Part shown: positions 35,146 through 43,627 of the stretch, in pieces
Position numbering within the stretch: the first letter of the stretch is position 1
Layout: the number at the start of each line of letters is the position of its first letter
Source: CAUZWH01 sp965224275
Lineage (GTDB): Bacteria > Pseudomonadota > Alphaproteobacteria > SHVV01
DNA length: 64,000 bases
Reading direction: 5' to 3'
Assembly: GCA_965224275.1 (NCBI GenBank)
Contig: CBDCYR010000005.1
Span: 868,001-932,000, forward strand
Translations under genes and position numbers: made by a program
Notes under the pieces: model-generated
The model's input: the letters and a program-made list of their open reading frames with translations, nothing else
What the model was told of the DNA's origin: nothing
Databases searched by the model: none

Positions 35146-36450
35146 ATGATCCCGCGCGCGGTCATCGTCTTGCTCTGCACCATGCTGCAGATCTGCTTCG
35201 GGACGGTGTATGCTTGGAGCTTTTTTCAGACGCTCCTGGTCGCTCAGCTCGGCTGGTCGTTCACCGACTCCGCGATCGCGTTCAGCGTCGCCATCTTCTC
35301 GCTCGGCACCTCGGCCGCATGGGCCGGCGCGGCCCTGCCCAGGCTCGGGCCGCGCCGGTTGGCGCTGGCCGGCAGCGTGATGTTTTCGGGTGGCTATCTG
35401 ATCGCCGGCCTGGCCCTGCATCTCGACGCCATTTTGCTGTTCTATCTCGGCTACGGCGTGATCGGCGGCGCCGGGATCGGGCTCGGCTACGTGACGCCGG
35501 TCGCCACGGCGGCGAAATGGTTCCCCGATCGCAAGGGGCTGGCGACGGGGATCGTGGTCATGGGTTTCGGCCTCGGCGCGCTCCTGCTGAGCAAGGTGTT
35601 GGCGCCCCTGCTGGTGCTGCGAACCGAGGGCGACCTGCCGCTGGTCTTCGCCTGGCTCGGCGTCGTCTTTGCCGCCATCCTGATCCCTTCGAGCCTGGCG
35701 CTGCGCGATCCGCCGGCGGATTTCGCCGCAGCGCCGACGAACGCGCCTGACGAGGCGGAGTCGGACGACGATGCCGGCCCGGTCGCGCTCTATCTTCACT
35801 CGCCGGAATTCGCGATGATGTGGCTCGTCTTCTTCTTCAACATCGCGGCCGGAATCTCTGTCATCAGCTTCCAGTCATCGCTGCTGCAGGACGTCTGGGG
35901 GCTCGCCGATCCGACGATCGAGCCGGAGACGCTGGCCGAATACGGGGCGACGCTGATCGCCGTCAGCTCGCTGTGCAACGGCGCCGGGCGGCTGTTTTGG
36001 GGATTGCTCTCGGACCGGATCGGTCGCGTCCGGGTGTTTCGGATTCTCCTCGCCAGTCAGATGGTTGTCTTCGGCGTTCTGATGACCGAACGCGACCCGT
36101 GGGTTTTCTCGGCCCTTGTCTGCTATGTGCTACTGTGTTTCGGTGGCGGCTTCGCGACTATGCCCTCCTTCGTTCTCGACGTCTTCGGTGCCAAGCGGAT
36201 GTCGGTGATCTACGGGGCGGTCTTGACGGCCTGGGCGGCGGCGGGCATCGTCGGCCCGCTCTATGTCGGTAATCTGAAGGACCAGTATCCCGATCGCGCC
36301 GTCACCTACTGTTTCCTGATTGGCGTGCTGATCCTCGGCCTAGGTTACGTGTTCTCCTACTTGTTGAACGACGGCCGGATCCGCCTTGGCCGGCCGACCC
36401 TGGAGAGCACGCTGCGTCAGTATGGTATTCAACCGCGAACGCGGAATTAG
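35146..36450 (+). CDS. MFS transporter, oxalate/formate antiporter (OFA) family
   Basis: 434 aa with about 12 membrane segments. N-terminal LLCTMLQICFGTVYAWSFFQ, GIGLGYVTPVATAAKWFPDR, KGLATGIVVMGFGLGALLLS and VSSLCNGAGRLFWGLLSDRI are typical of OFA carriers. They exchange small carboxylates; the substrate here is unknown. It lies 36 bp after the sensor gene on the same strand, so it is probably in the same operon and its substrate could be the sensed ligand. Confidence 0.88.
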   Translation: MIPRAVIVLLCTMLQICFGTVYAWSFFQTLLVAQLGWSFTDSAIAFSVAIFSLGTSAAWAGAALPRLGPRRLALAGSVMFSGGYLIAGLALHLDAILLFYLGYGVIGGAGIGLGYVTPVATAAKWFPDRKGLATGIVVMGFGLGALLLSKVLAPLLVLRTEGDLPLVFAWLGVVFAAILIPSSLALRDPPADFAAAPTNAPDEAESDDDAGPVALYLHSPEFAMMWLVFFFNIAAGISVISFQSSLLQDVWGLADPTIEPETLAEYGATLIAVSSLCNGAGRLFWGLLSDRIGRVRVFRILLASQMVVFGVLMTERDPWVFSALVCYVLLCFGGGFATMPSFVLDVFGAKRMSVIYGAVLTAWAAAGIVGPLYVGNLKDQYPDRAVTYCFLIGVLILGLGYVFSYLLNDGRIRLGRPTLESTLRQYGIQPRTRN

Positions 36451-36586
36451 CCCCTCGGTATCCTGGAGCCGGGTGCCAAGGGGTCGCTGGCCGGGCAGCA
36501 ACGACCAAGGGACGGCCGTCAGTCACTCTGGCGATTGACAAAGACGGAGCGATCTTTCCATTGTAGGGATAAAGTGGGAGAGAGCG

Positions 36587-37756
36587 ATCAAGCGGAAGCC
36601 CAACAAGATTCTGGTGGTCGACGACGAGCCGGATCTGGAACAGCTCGTGCGCCAGCGAATGCGCCGCGAGATTCGCGGCGGACAGTATGAGTTCGTGTTC
36701 GCGCGCAACGGGATCGAAGCGCTCGTGCAATTGAACGAGCATCAGGATATCGACATGGTCCTCTCGGACATCAACATGCCCGAGATGGACGGCCTAACGC
36801 TGCTCGAGCAAATCCCGGCGGTCGATCCCAATGTGCGCTCGGTGGTGGTCTCCGCCTATGGCGACATGAAAAACATCCGCACGGCGATGAACCGAGGCGC
36901 CTTCGATTTCGTCACCAAGCCGATCGATTTCGAGGATCTGCGGCTCACCATCGGCCGCACCCTGGAGCATATCGGGCTGTGGCGCTCGGCCCTCGAATCC
37001 CGGGACAAGCTGGTCGCGCTGGAAAACGAGCTCGATTTGGCCAGCCGGATGCAGCAATCGATCCTGCCGACGAGCTTTCCCGAGACCGCTGGCTATCGGG
37101 TCTTCGCCAGGATGGAGCCGGCGCGCGCGGTCGGCGGGGACTTTTTCGACGTGCTGCCGCTGCCCGGCGATCGCGTGGGACTCGCGGTGGCCGATGTCTC
37201 GGACAAGGGCGTCCCGGCGGCGTTGTTCATGATGTCCAGCCGCACCTTGCTCAGGGGTGCTGCGATCGGTCATTCCGATCCGGGCGATATGATGCGCGAG
37301 GTCAATCATCTGCTCTGCGAGAACAACGACGCAGCGATGTTCGTCACCGTCTTCCTGGCGGTCTTCGATCCGGCCAGCGGCGAGCTCGTTTATGTCAATG
37401 GCGGGCACAATCCGCCGCTCGTTCTGCACGTCGACGGGACCGCGACGCTACTGCCGGCGACCGAGGGGGTCGCCCTCGGGATCGCCCCCGATGTCGAATA
37501 CGGCAAGGGGTCGGTGATCCTGTCGCCGGGCGAGGCGGTGGTCTTCTACACCGACGGCGTGACCGAGGCGGAGAACGGCGACGGCGGGCAGTTCGGCCTC
37601 GACCGGCTGCGCGAGCTTTTCGCCGCCGGCCCGCCCGGCGACGCCCGCGGCGTCACCGCAGCGGTGTTCGATGCGGTACACTCGTTCGCCGACGGCGCGC
37701 CCCAGTTCGACGACATCACCTGTCTGACGTTGTGGCGCGGTAAGGGGGAGGGGTGA
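36587..37756 (+). CDS. Response regulator with SpoIIE/PP2C phosphatase domain (RsbU/RssB-like)
   Basis: About 389 aa. Receiver domain: KILVVDDEPDLEQ (acidic pocket), VLSDINMPEMDGLTLLEQ with phospho-Asp near residue 63, conserved Ser/Thr VVSAYGDM and Lys in FVTKPIDF. After a coiled linker (LVALENELDLASRMQQSILP), a PP2C-type phosphatase runs to the end: VGGDFFDVLPLPGDRVGLAV, ADVSDKGVPAALFM, GEAVVFYTDGVTEAEN, FDDITCLTLWRG. The first strand of the receiver requires a start upstream of the GTG at 36614; an ATC at 36587 with GGGAG six bases before it fits best. The 3' end overlaps the ATPase gene. Expected to dephosphorylate a STAS protein. Confidence 0.88.
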   Translation: MKRKPNKILVVDDEPDLEQLVRQRMRREIRGGQYEFVFARNGIEALVQLNEHQDIDMVLSDINMPEMDGLTLLEQIPAVDPNVRSVVVSAYGDMKNIRTAMNRGAFDFVTKPIDFEDLRLTIGRTLEHIGLWRSALESRDKLVALENELDLASRMQQSILPTSFPETAGYRVFARMEPARAVGGDFFDVLPLPGDRVGLAVADVSDKGVPAALFMMSSRTLLRGAAIGHSDPGDMMREVNHLLCENNDAAMFVTVFLAVFDPASGELVYVNGGHNPPLVLHVDGTATLLPATEGVALGIAPDVEYGKGSVILSPGEAVVFYTDGVTEAENGDGGQFGLDRLRELFAAGPPGDARGVTAAVFDAVHSFADGAPQFDDITCLTLWRGKGEG

Positions 37757-38181
37757 GTGGAGGGGTGAGCGTGGAACTGTCGCTGCGCATGGCGACGACA
37801 CACGACGCGCTTCCCCGCATCGACGCGGCGATCGAGGCGTTCTCGCGGCGGGAGAACTGGTCTCCCCGTCTTGAGTTTCAGATCAAGCTGGTTATCGAGG
37901 AACTGGCGATCAATGTCATCAAGCACGGCGGCTGCATCGGCGGGACGGCCGAGATCAGGTTGATCTCCGATCCCGATCAGGTGAGGATCGAATTCAGCGA
38001 CGGGGGGCGCCCTTTCGATCCGTTGACCGAGAGCCCCCCGCCCGATACCAGCTCTGGGATCGAGGACCGCCCGGTCGGCGGGCTCGGCGTCTATCTCGTG
38101 CGCACCATGGTCGAGGAGGCGAGCTATCGCCGCGAAGGGGGCCGAAACCGCCTGACCCTGGTCAAGCGGAGGGATGGATGA
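37753..38181 (+). CDS. RsbW-like anti-sigma/serine kinase ATPase
   Basis: 142 aa with a HATPase_c fold: N box LVIEELAINVIKHGG, G1 box FSDGGRPFDP and G2 region VGGLGVYLVRTMVEEASY. Proteins of this kind phosphorylate STAS anti-anti-sigma factors or bind sigma factors or other targets. The start GTG overlaps the stop of the phosphatase gene (GTGA) and its stop overlaps the next gene (ATGA), so the three are translationally coupled. The likely STAS partner is at 41542-41880. Confidence 0.9.
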   Translation: MSGGVSVELSLRMATTHDALPRIDAAIEAFSRRENWSPRLEFQIKLVIEELAINVIKHGGCIGGTAEIRLISDPDQVRIEFSDGGRPFDPLTESPPPDTSSGIEDRPVGGLGVYLVRTMVEEASYRREGGRNRLTLVKRRDG

Positions 38182-39359
38182 CAGGGCGGCTCGGCCGGTG
38201 CGGGGCCGCCTTGCTGGCAGCGGCCTTGGGCGGGGCGCCGGTAGCCTTGGCCGACGCGCCGGGAGTCTCGACGGAGCGCATCCTGTTCGGCCAATCCGCG
38301 GCCTTCAGCGGCCCGGCCCAGGATCTCGGCCGCAACATGCGGCTCGGGATCGAGGCGGCGTTTGGCGAGGCGAACGCGCGCGGCGGCGTCTTCGGCCGTC
38401 GGCTCGAACTGTTGTCGCTGGACGACGCCTATGAGCCGGAGGCCGCGATCGCCAACACCCGCCGACTGATCTTCGAAGACGGCGTGTTCGCCATGATCGG
38501 CGCCGTCGGCACGCCAACCTCGCGCTCCGCGACGCCGATCGCCGCTTCCGCCGGCGTGCCCTATGTCGCGCCGTTTACCGGCGCCGCCTTCCTGCGCGAG
38601 GCGAAGTGGCGCAATGTTATCAATCTGCGCGCTTCCTATTTTCAGGAAACTGAGAAGATGGTCGATCGCCTGATGCGCGACCTCGGCATCGACCGCATTG
38701 CGGTGTTGTATCAGGATGACTCCTTCGGCCGGGCGGGCTATCGCGGCGTGCTGCGGGCGCTCAGCCGGCGCGACCTGAAGCCGGTGGCGACCGGCGTCTA
38801 CCCGCGCAACACCACTGCGGTCAAAACCGCCCTTCTGGACCTGCGCGCTGGCGACCCCGGCGCGGTGATCCTGGTCGGCGCCTATCAGCCGGTCGCGACG
38901 CTGATCGCCTGGGCCCGGCACATCGGGTTCGAGCCGGTATTCATCACCATCTCCTTCGTCGGCAGTAACGCCCTGGCGCGCGCGCTCGGCCCGGCCGGTG
39001 CCGGCGTCTTCGTCACCCAGGTCGTGCCCTTCCCGACGGCGGACCGGCTCCCGGTCGCGGCGGCCTATCGCCGGGCGCTGGCGGCGCACGCGCCCGAAGC
39101 GCGTCCCGGTTTCGTCTCCTTCGAAGGATATCTCGCCGGACGCCTCGCCATCGTCGCGCTCGAACTGTGCGGCCAGCGGCCCGATCGGACCTGTTTTCTC
39201 TACGGTCTGAGGCGTCTGGAGGCGGTCGATCTCGACGGTTTCGAACTGCGCTACGGCGCCGCCGACAATCAGGGCTCCGATGCGGTTTTCCTGACGGTCA
39301 TCGGCGATGACGGACGCTATCATCCGGTCGAGACGCTCCGAGACGCGCCGCGGCGATGA
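38178..39359 (+). CDS. Leucine-type periplasmic binding protein, second orphan receptor
   Basis: 393 aa with a signal peptide (GAALLAAALGGAPVALADA). It is a paralogue of the protein at 33102: ILFGQSAAFSGPAQDLGRNM, ANARGGVFGRRLELLSLDDA, MIGAVGTPTSRSATPIAA, IAVLYQDDSFGRAGYRGVL. The ATG overlaps the upstream stop and its own stop overlaps the histidine kinase start. No transporter is linked. The context implies a ligand-binding subunit for the kinase encoded next. Confidence 0.9.
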   Translation: MTGRLGRCGAALLAAALGGAPVALADAPGVSTERILFGQSAAFSGPAQDLGRNMRLGIEAAFGEANARGGVFGRRLELLSLDDAYEPEAAIANTRRLIFEDGVFAMIGAVGTPTSRSATPIAASAGVPYVAPFTGAAFLREAKWRNVINLRASYFQETEKMVDRLMRDLGIDRIAVLYQDDSFGRAGYRGVLRALSRRDLKPVATGVYPRNTTAVKTALLDLRAGDPGAVILVGAYQPVATLIAWARHIGFEPVFITISFVGSNALARALGPAGAGVFVTQVVPFPTADRLPVAAAYRRALAAHAPEARPGFVSFEGYLAGRLAIVALELCGQRPDRTCFLYGLRRLEAVDLDGFELRYGAADNQGSDAVFLTVIGDDGRYHPVETLRDAPRR

Positions 39360-41533
39360 TCGAGTTATCCAAACGCCTGCTGCGAAGCTGCTTTCGCATC
39401 TCCTCGCAGCTCAATCTCGGCATTGGCGCGGCCGTCGCCTTCACCATCGTCGCCAGCCTGGTCGGTTGGATCTCCTTCGAGCGGGTCGGCGACATCCAAC
39501 GTCGGGTCAATGAGGGCAGCGTTCCCGAGATCGCGGCCGCCTTCACGGTGGCGCGGCAGAGCGGCGCCCTGGTGGCCGCGGCCCCGCGCCTGACTACCGC
39601 GGCCACCCCCGACGACCTAGCGCGCATCGCCGGCAAAATCGCTGAGGACCGCATGGCCTTCGAGGCGCAACTGACAGGGCTGGTGGAGTTGGGGCAGGAC
39701 GCGGCGCGCTCGCAGCCGATCCGCCAGCGCGGCGAGGCGCTGACCGCCAGTATCGAGGCGATCGAGGCCTCGATGTCGGAGCGCTTCGAGTTGTCCGCGC
39801 TGCGGCGGGCGCGGCGCCAGGAACTGGCGTCGCTTCGCGGCGAGCTGACCGGCCTTCTGGTCCCGTTGATCGACGATCAGCTGTTCTACACGATGACCGG
39901 CCACCGAAATCTCGGCGCGGCGCCGGCCCCGCGCAGGCGGCATTTTACGCCGGCGGAGATCAACCGCTATCGTCACCTGGCCGAGCTTCGGGCCGCCGCC
40001 ACGATCGGGGCGCAGCTTCTGGCGACCGCTTTCAACGTCTCGGACGCAGCCCTGTTGGAGCCGTTGCGGGAGCGCTTCGAGGCCGCGGCGCGCGGCATCG
40101 AGCGACACCTGGCGGCGCTCGGGACGGCACCGGCGCGCCAGCGGCTCGGCCCGCTCTTCGCCCGGCTGATTGAGCTCGGCGCCGGGCCCGATGGAGGGTT
40201 CGGCCTGCGCGCCCGGGAGATCGCCCTCGAAAGGCGGCAGCGGGACCTCCTGCAGCGCAATCGAGGCCTCGGCATCGAGCTCGTGGCGGCGGTCGAGAGC
40301 CTGGTCAGCGCCGCCCGCGCCAGCGCCGAAACGGCCACCCGCGCCTCGGCCGAGGCCATCGTCGCCGGGCGCAATCTGTTGCTGCTGATCAGCGCCGCTA
40401 GCATCGTCGGCGCGGTGTTGATCGCCTGGTTGTTCGTCGGACGTGTGTTGTCGCGCCGCCTGGGCCGGCTTTCCGAGCGGATGCGCGGCATGGCCGAGGG
40501 CGATCTCGAAGGCGCGGTGGAGATCGCCGGGCGCGACGAAGTGGCGGATATGGCGGCGGCGTTGGAGGTCTTTCGCCGCCACGCGCTCGAGGTTCAGCGG
40601 CTGAACCTGGTGGAGAAGCTGGCCGAGGAGCTGCGCGGCAAGAACGACCAGCTCGTGCAGGCGCTGGCCGAGCTAGAGCGAACGCAGGATCAGATTGTCA
40701 TGCGCGAGAAGCTGGCGGCGCTCGGCGAGCTCACCGCCGGAGTCGCCCACGAGATCAAGAACCCGCTCAATTTCATCAAGAATTTCTCGGAAGTCTCGGA
40801 GGAGTTGTTGCAAGAGATGTTGGTCGAGATCCCGAGGGCCACCGGCGAGGGCGACAGGGAGCCGGACGAGGAAAGCCGGGAGCTGATCGAGGAGATCGGC
40901 GGCGATCTTGCCGGGAACCTGAAACGCATCCACGAGCACGGCGAGCGGGCCAATCAGATCGTGCAATCCATGCTGATGATGGGCAGCGCCTCGGGCGAGC
41001 GGCTGGCGACCGATATCAACGCCCTGCTCTCCGAGCACGCGCGGCTTGCTTATCACAACGCGCGCGTGAGCGATCCGGCCTTCCGCCTGGATGTCGAAGA
41101 AGATTTCGACCCCGAGCTCGGCGAAAGCGAAGTCATTCCCCAGGACCTCGGCAGGGTGTTCCTGAACATGGTGAGTAATGCCTGCTACGCGACTGACGAG
41201 AAGCGCCGCACCACCGCCAGCGACCAGCCCACCGACGAAGCGGCGGCGGACTATGAGCCGAGGCTGCGGCTAGCGACCCGGCGCCTGACGGACCATCTCG
41301 AAATCCGCATTCGCGATAACGGCAGCGGCATTCCACCCGATGTCGTCGACAAGATATTCAATCCATTTTTCACCACCAAGCCGACGGACCGGGGCACCGG
41401 GCTGGGCCTTTCCCTGTCGAACGACATCGTCCGCCAACATGGGGGAAACATCCGGGTCGATTCCGAGCCCGATGCGTTTACCGAAATGATCATCGAACTG
41501 CCGGCGAACGCGGCCCAGCCCCCGTCCTGCTAA
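39356..41533 (+). CDS. Membrane sensor histidine kinase
   Basis: 725 aa. TM1 is at about 22-42 (IGAAVAFTIVASLVGWISF), a long helical periplasmic sensor follows (45-335), TM2 is at 340-362 (LLLLISAASIVGAVLIAWLF), HAMP at 363-415 and a coiled coil reaches the HisKA domain. The phospho-acceptor is His465 in AGVAHEIKNPLNFIKN. The HATPase part has NMVSNACYA (N box), IRDNGSGIPPDVVDKIFNPF (G1/F) and RGTGLGLSLSNDIVRQHGG (G2). The start overlaps the binding-protein stop by four bases. It probably phosphorylates the receiver-phosphatase at 36587 encoded in the same operon. Confidence 0.92.
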   Translation: MIELSKRLLRSCFRISSQLNLGIGAAVAFTIVASLVGWISFERVGDIQRRVNEGSVPEIAAAFTVARQSGALVAAAPRLTTAATPDDLARIAGKIAEDRMAFEAQLTGLVELGQDAARSQPIRQRGEALTASIEAIEASMSERFELSALRRARRQELASLRGELTGLLVPLIDDQLFYTMTGHRNLGAAPAPRRRHFTPAEINRYRHLAELRAAATIGAQLLATAFNVSDAALLEPLRERFEAAARGIERHLAALGTAPARQRLGPLFARLIELGAGPDGGFGLRAREIALERRQRDLLQRNRGLGIELVAAVESLVSAARASAETATRASAEAIVAGRNLLLLISAASIVGAVLIAWLFVGRVLSRRLGRLSERMRGMAEGDLEGAVEIAGRDEVADMAAALEVFRRHALEVQRLNLVEKLAEELRGKNDQLVQALAELERTQDQIVMREKLAALGELTAGVAHEIKNPLNFIKNFSEVSEELLQEMLVEIPRATGEGDREPDEESRELIEEIGGDLAGNLKRIHEHGERANQIVQSMLMMGSASGERLATDINALLSEHARLAYHNARVSDPAFRLDVEEDFDPELGESEVIPQDLGRVFLNMVSNACYATDEKRRTTASDQPTDEAAADYEPRLRLATRRLTDHLEIRIRDNGSGIPPDVVDKIFNPFFTTKPTDRGTGLGLSLSNDIVRQHGGNIRVDSEPDAFTEMIIELPANAAQPPSC

Positions 41534-41541
41534 GGATAGGT

Positions 41542-41880
41542 TCAGCCGCCCGTCTCGGTCAGCGCCTCCGCCTTGGTGCCGTGAATCTTGATGATCTTGT
41601 CGAATCCGGCCATATCGAAGACCTCCCCGATCGGTTCGGCGAGCGAGCACAAGGCGAACTTCGCGTCGCGTTTCCCGAGGTCCTTGGCGATCAACAGAAT
41701 CGCTCTGAGCCCCGCGCTGCTGACGTAAGAGACGCCTTCAAGATCCATGATCACCACGGCGTCCTCCTCGCTGATGGCGGACTTCATCGTATCCTCGAAC
41801 TCGTGGGCGGTGATGCCATCGATACGGCCCTCGACCTCGGCGACCAGGGTTCCGTCTTGCCGCTCGGTTCTCACTTCCAT
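41542..41880 (-). CDS. STAS domain anti-anti-sigma factor
   Basis: 112 aa, a single STAS domain (SpoIIAA/RsbV-like). The phosphorylation region is GVSYVSSAGLRAILLIA with Ser54/Ser55 as candidate sites. It is expected to be phosphorylated by the RsbW-like ATPase and dephosphorylated by the SpoIIE-type phosphatase across the convergent border. It follows glnK on the same strand after 54 bp, so it may be co-expressed with ammonium transport. Its stop faces the kinase stop with eight bases between. Confidence 0.92.
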   Translation of the reverse strand: MEVRTERQDGTLVAEVEGRIDGITAHEFEDTMKSAISEEDAVVIMDLEGVSYVSSAGLRAILLIAKDLGKRDAKFALCSLAEPIGEVFDMAGFDKIIKIHGTKAEALTETGG

Positions 41881-41934
41881 CGCCGTGTCCTTTTTTGCTC
41901 ACCGCCCGCTTCGGCTCCGCGAGTGCCGCGGCGG

Positions 41935-42273
41935 CTATAGCGCCGCCTCGCCGGTCTCGCCGCCGTTGATCCGCTGCGCGCCGACCACCTCGCAGACGAA
42001 GATCTTGCCGTCGTCGTCCTGGTTGGTGCCGGCGGTTCGGCGGATCGCCTCCATCACCGGTTCGACCAACTCGTCGGTCACCACCGCCTCGATCTTCACC
42101 ATCGGCATGAAAGCGATCTGGTATTCCGTGCCCCGGTGCATCTCGGCATGGTCCATCTGCCGGTCGAACCCCTTGACCTCGCTCGCAATCAGGCCGGTAA
42201 CCCCGACCTCGACCAGCGCCGCGTGTACCGGGTCGAGCTTGTGCGGTTTGACCACCGCCCTGATCAGCTTCAT
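41935..42273 (-). CDS. glnK: P-II signalling protein, GlnK-like, atypical
   Basis: 112 aa from MKLIRAVVKPHKL at 42273 (GGAGG about eleven bases upstream); an ATG at 42291 lacks a ribosome site. T-loop residues Tyr51 (RGTEYQIAF) and Arg47, and Gln39 (GFDRQ), are conserved. Aligned without gaps to E. coli GlnK, Lys58 is Met, Lys85 is Gln and Arg103 is Asn, while DGKIFV and Arg101 are kept. Lys58 normally contacts 2-oxoglutarate and Arg103 the nucleotide phosphate, so effector sensing may differ. It lies 24 bp after amtB. Confidence 0.93.
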   Translation of the reverse strand: MKLIRAVVKPHKLDPVHAALVEVGVTGLIASEVKGFDRQMDHAEMHRGTEYQIAFMPMVKIEAVVTDELVEPVMEAIRRTAGTNQDDDGKIFVCEVVGAQRINGGETGEAAL

Positions 42274-42297
42274 CGGCTTAGCGTCCTCCATGCCCGA

Positions 42298-43599
42298 TCA
42301 GAAATCATAACCCCTTTCGCCATGGGCAGCAAGATCGAGGCCCACCATTTCGTCTTCCTCGTCGACCCTGAGACCACCGGTCAGCGCCGCCGTGATCTTC
42401 ACAATCGCGAAGGTGGCCAGGGCCGACCACGCCGCGGTGGCGAGCAGACCGACCACCTGAACGCCGAACTGCTTGGCGATCGTCATATCCTCGGCCAAGC
42501 CGTTCCCGCCCAGCGCCCCGACGGCGAGGCCGGCGACCAGCAGTGAACCCAACATGCCGCCGACGCCATGCACGGCAAAGACGTCAAGGGAGTCGTCGAT
42601 CTTCCATCGCTGCTTGACCAGTTCTGTCGCGAAGAAGCAGACCGCGCCCGCGGCCACGCCCAGGATCAAGGAGCCGACCGGGCCGATGAAGCCCGAAGCG
42701 GGCGTGACTGTGGCGAGACCGGCGATGACGCCGGTCGCGGCGCCGACGACAGAGGCCTTGCCGAACTTGATCCACTCGATAGCCGACCAGGTTGCGGCCG
42801 CGGCGGCCGCGGCGATGTGGGTGGCGGCGATGGCCATGCCGGCGCCGCCATCGGCAGCCAGTTGACTGCCGCCGTTGAAGCCGAACCAGCCGACCCAGAG
42901 CAGCGCTGCCCCCGCCGCCGTCATGCCGGGATTGTGCGGCGGATGGACCTGATTGGGAAAGCCGCGGCGGCCGCCCAGCATGACAGCGATGACAAGCGCC
43001 GATACGCCGGCGGTCGTGTGCACCACCAGGCCACCGGCGAAGTCCATGATTCCGAGCGCGCTGAGCCAACCGCCGCCCCAGATCCAATGGCAGATCGGCG
43101 CGTAGACCACGATGAGCCACACCCCGCTCAGAATGAGGACGGCCTGGAACTTGACGCGCTCGACATAGGCGCCGACCATCAGGGCCGGGGTGATGATGGC
43201 AAAAGTCATCTGGAAAACGGCGAAGACGATCTCGGGAATCGAGCCGTTCAAGGCGTCCGGCGTCACGCCGGCGAAGAAAGCCTTGCCGAGGCCGCCGATG
43301 ATGCCGCCGACGCTGTCGGCAAAGGCCAGGCTGTAGCCGAGGATCAGCCAGAGCAGGCTCGCAACGCAGGTGATCGCGAAACATTGCATGATCACCGACA
43401 GCACGGCCTGGGAGCGCACCAGCCCGGCATAGAACATCGCCAAACCCGGCAGGGTCATCAACAGAACCAGCGCGCTGGCGACGATGATCCATGCGCTGTC
43501 GCCGGCGCTGAAAGCCGCCTCCGCCGCCCAAGCCGGCTGAGGCAGGACGGAAGCCAACGGAATCGCGAAAGCTGGGCCGAAATGCCGACGCACGATCAT
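42298..43599 (-). CDS. amtB: Ammonium transporter
   Basis: 433 aa from the ATG at 43599 (AAAGGAGGGGG before it) with a signal peptide ending PQPAWA and about 11 membrane helices. The pore residues are present: MDFAGGLVVHTTAG with the Asp and first pore His, and FAVHGVGGMLGSLL with the second His. Periplasmic binding-site context VWLIVVYAPICHWIWGGGWL is typical, so ammonium conduction is expected. It is first in the amtB-glnK-STAS order. Its upstream region is cut by a truncated IS1595, so its native promoter may be altered. Confidence 0.94.
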   Translation of the reverse strand: MIVRRHFGPAFAIPLASVLPQPAWAAEAAFSAGDSAWIIVASALVLLMTLPGLAMFYAGLVRSQAVLSVIMQCFAITCVASLLWLILGYSLAFADSVGGIIGGLGKAFFAGVTPDALNGSIPEIVFAVFQMTFAIITPALMVGAYVERVKFQAVLILSGVWLIVVYAPICHWIWGGGWLSALGIMDFAGGLVVHTTAGVSALVIAVMLGGRRGFPNQVHPPHNPGMTAAGAALLWVGWFGFNGGSQLAADGGAGMAIAATHIAAAAAAATWSAIEWIKFGKASVVGAATGVIAGLATVTPASGFIGPVGSLILGVAAGAVCFFATELVKQRWKIDDSLDVFAVHGVGGMLGSLLVAGLAVGALGGNGLAEDMTIAKQFGVQVVGLLATAAWSALATFAIVKITAALTGGLRVDEEDEMVGLDLAAHGERGYDF

Positions 43600-43627
43600 C
43601 CCCCTCCTTTGACACCCGACCAGCAAA

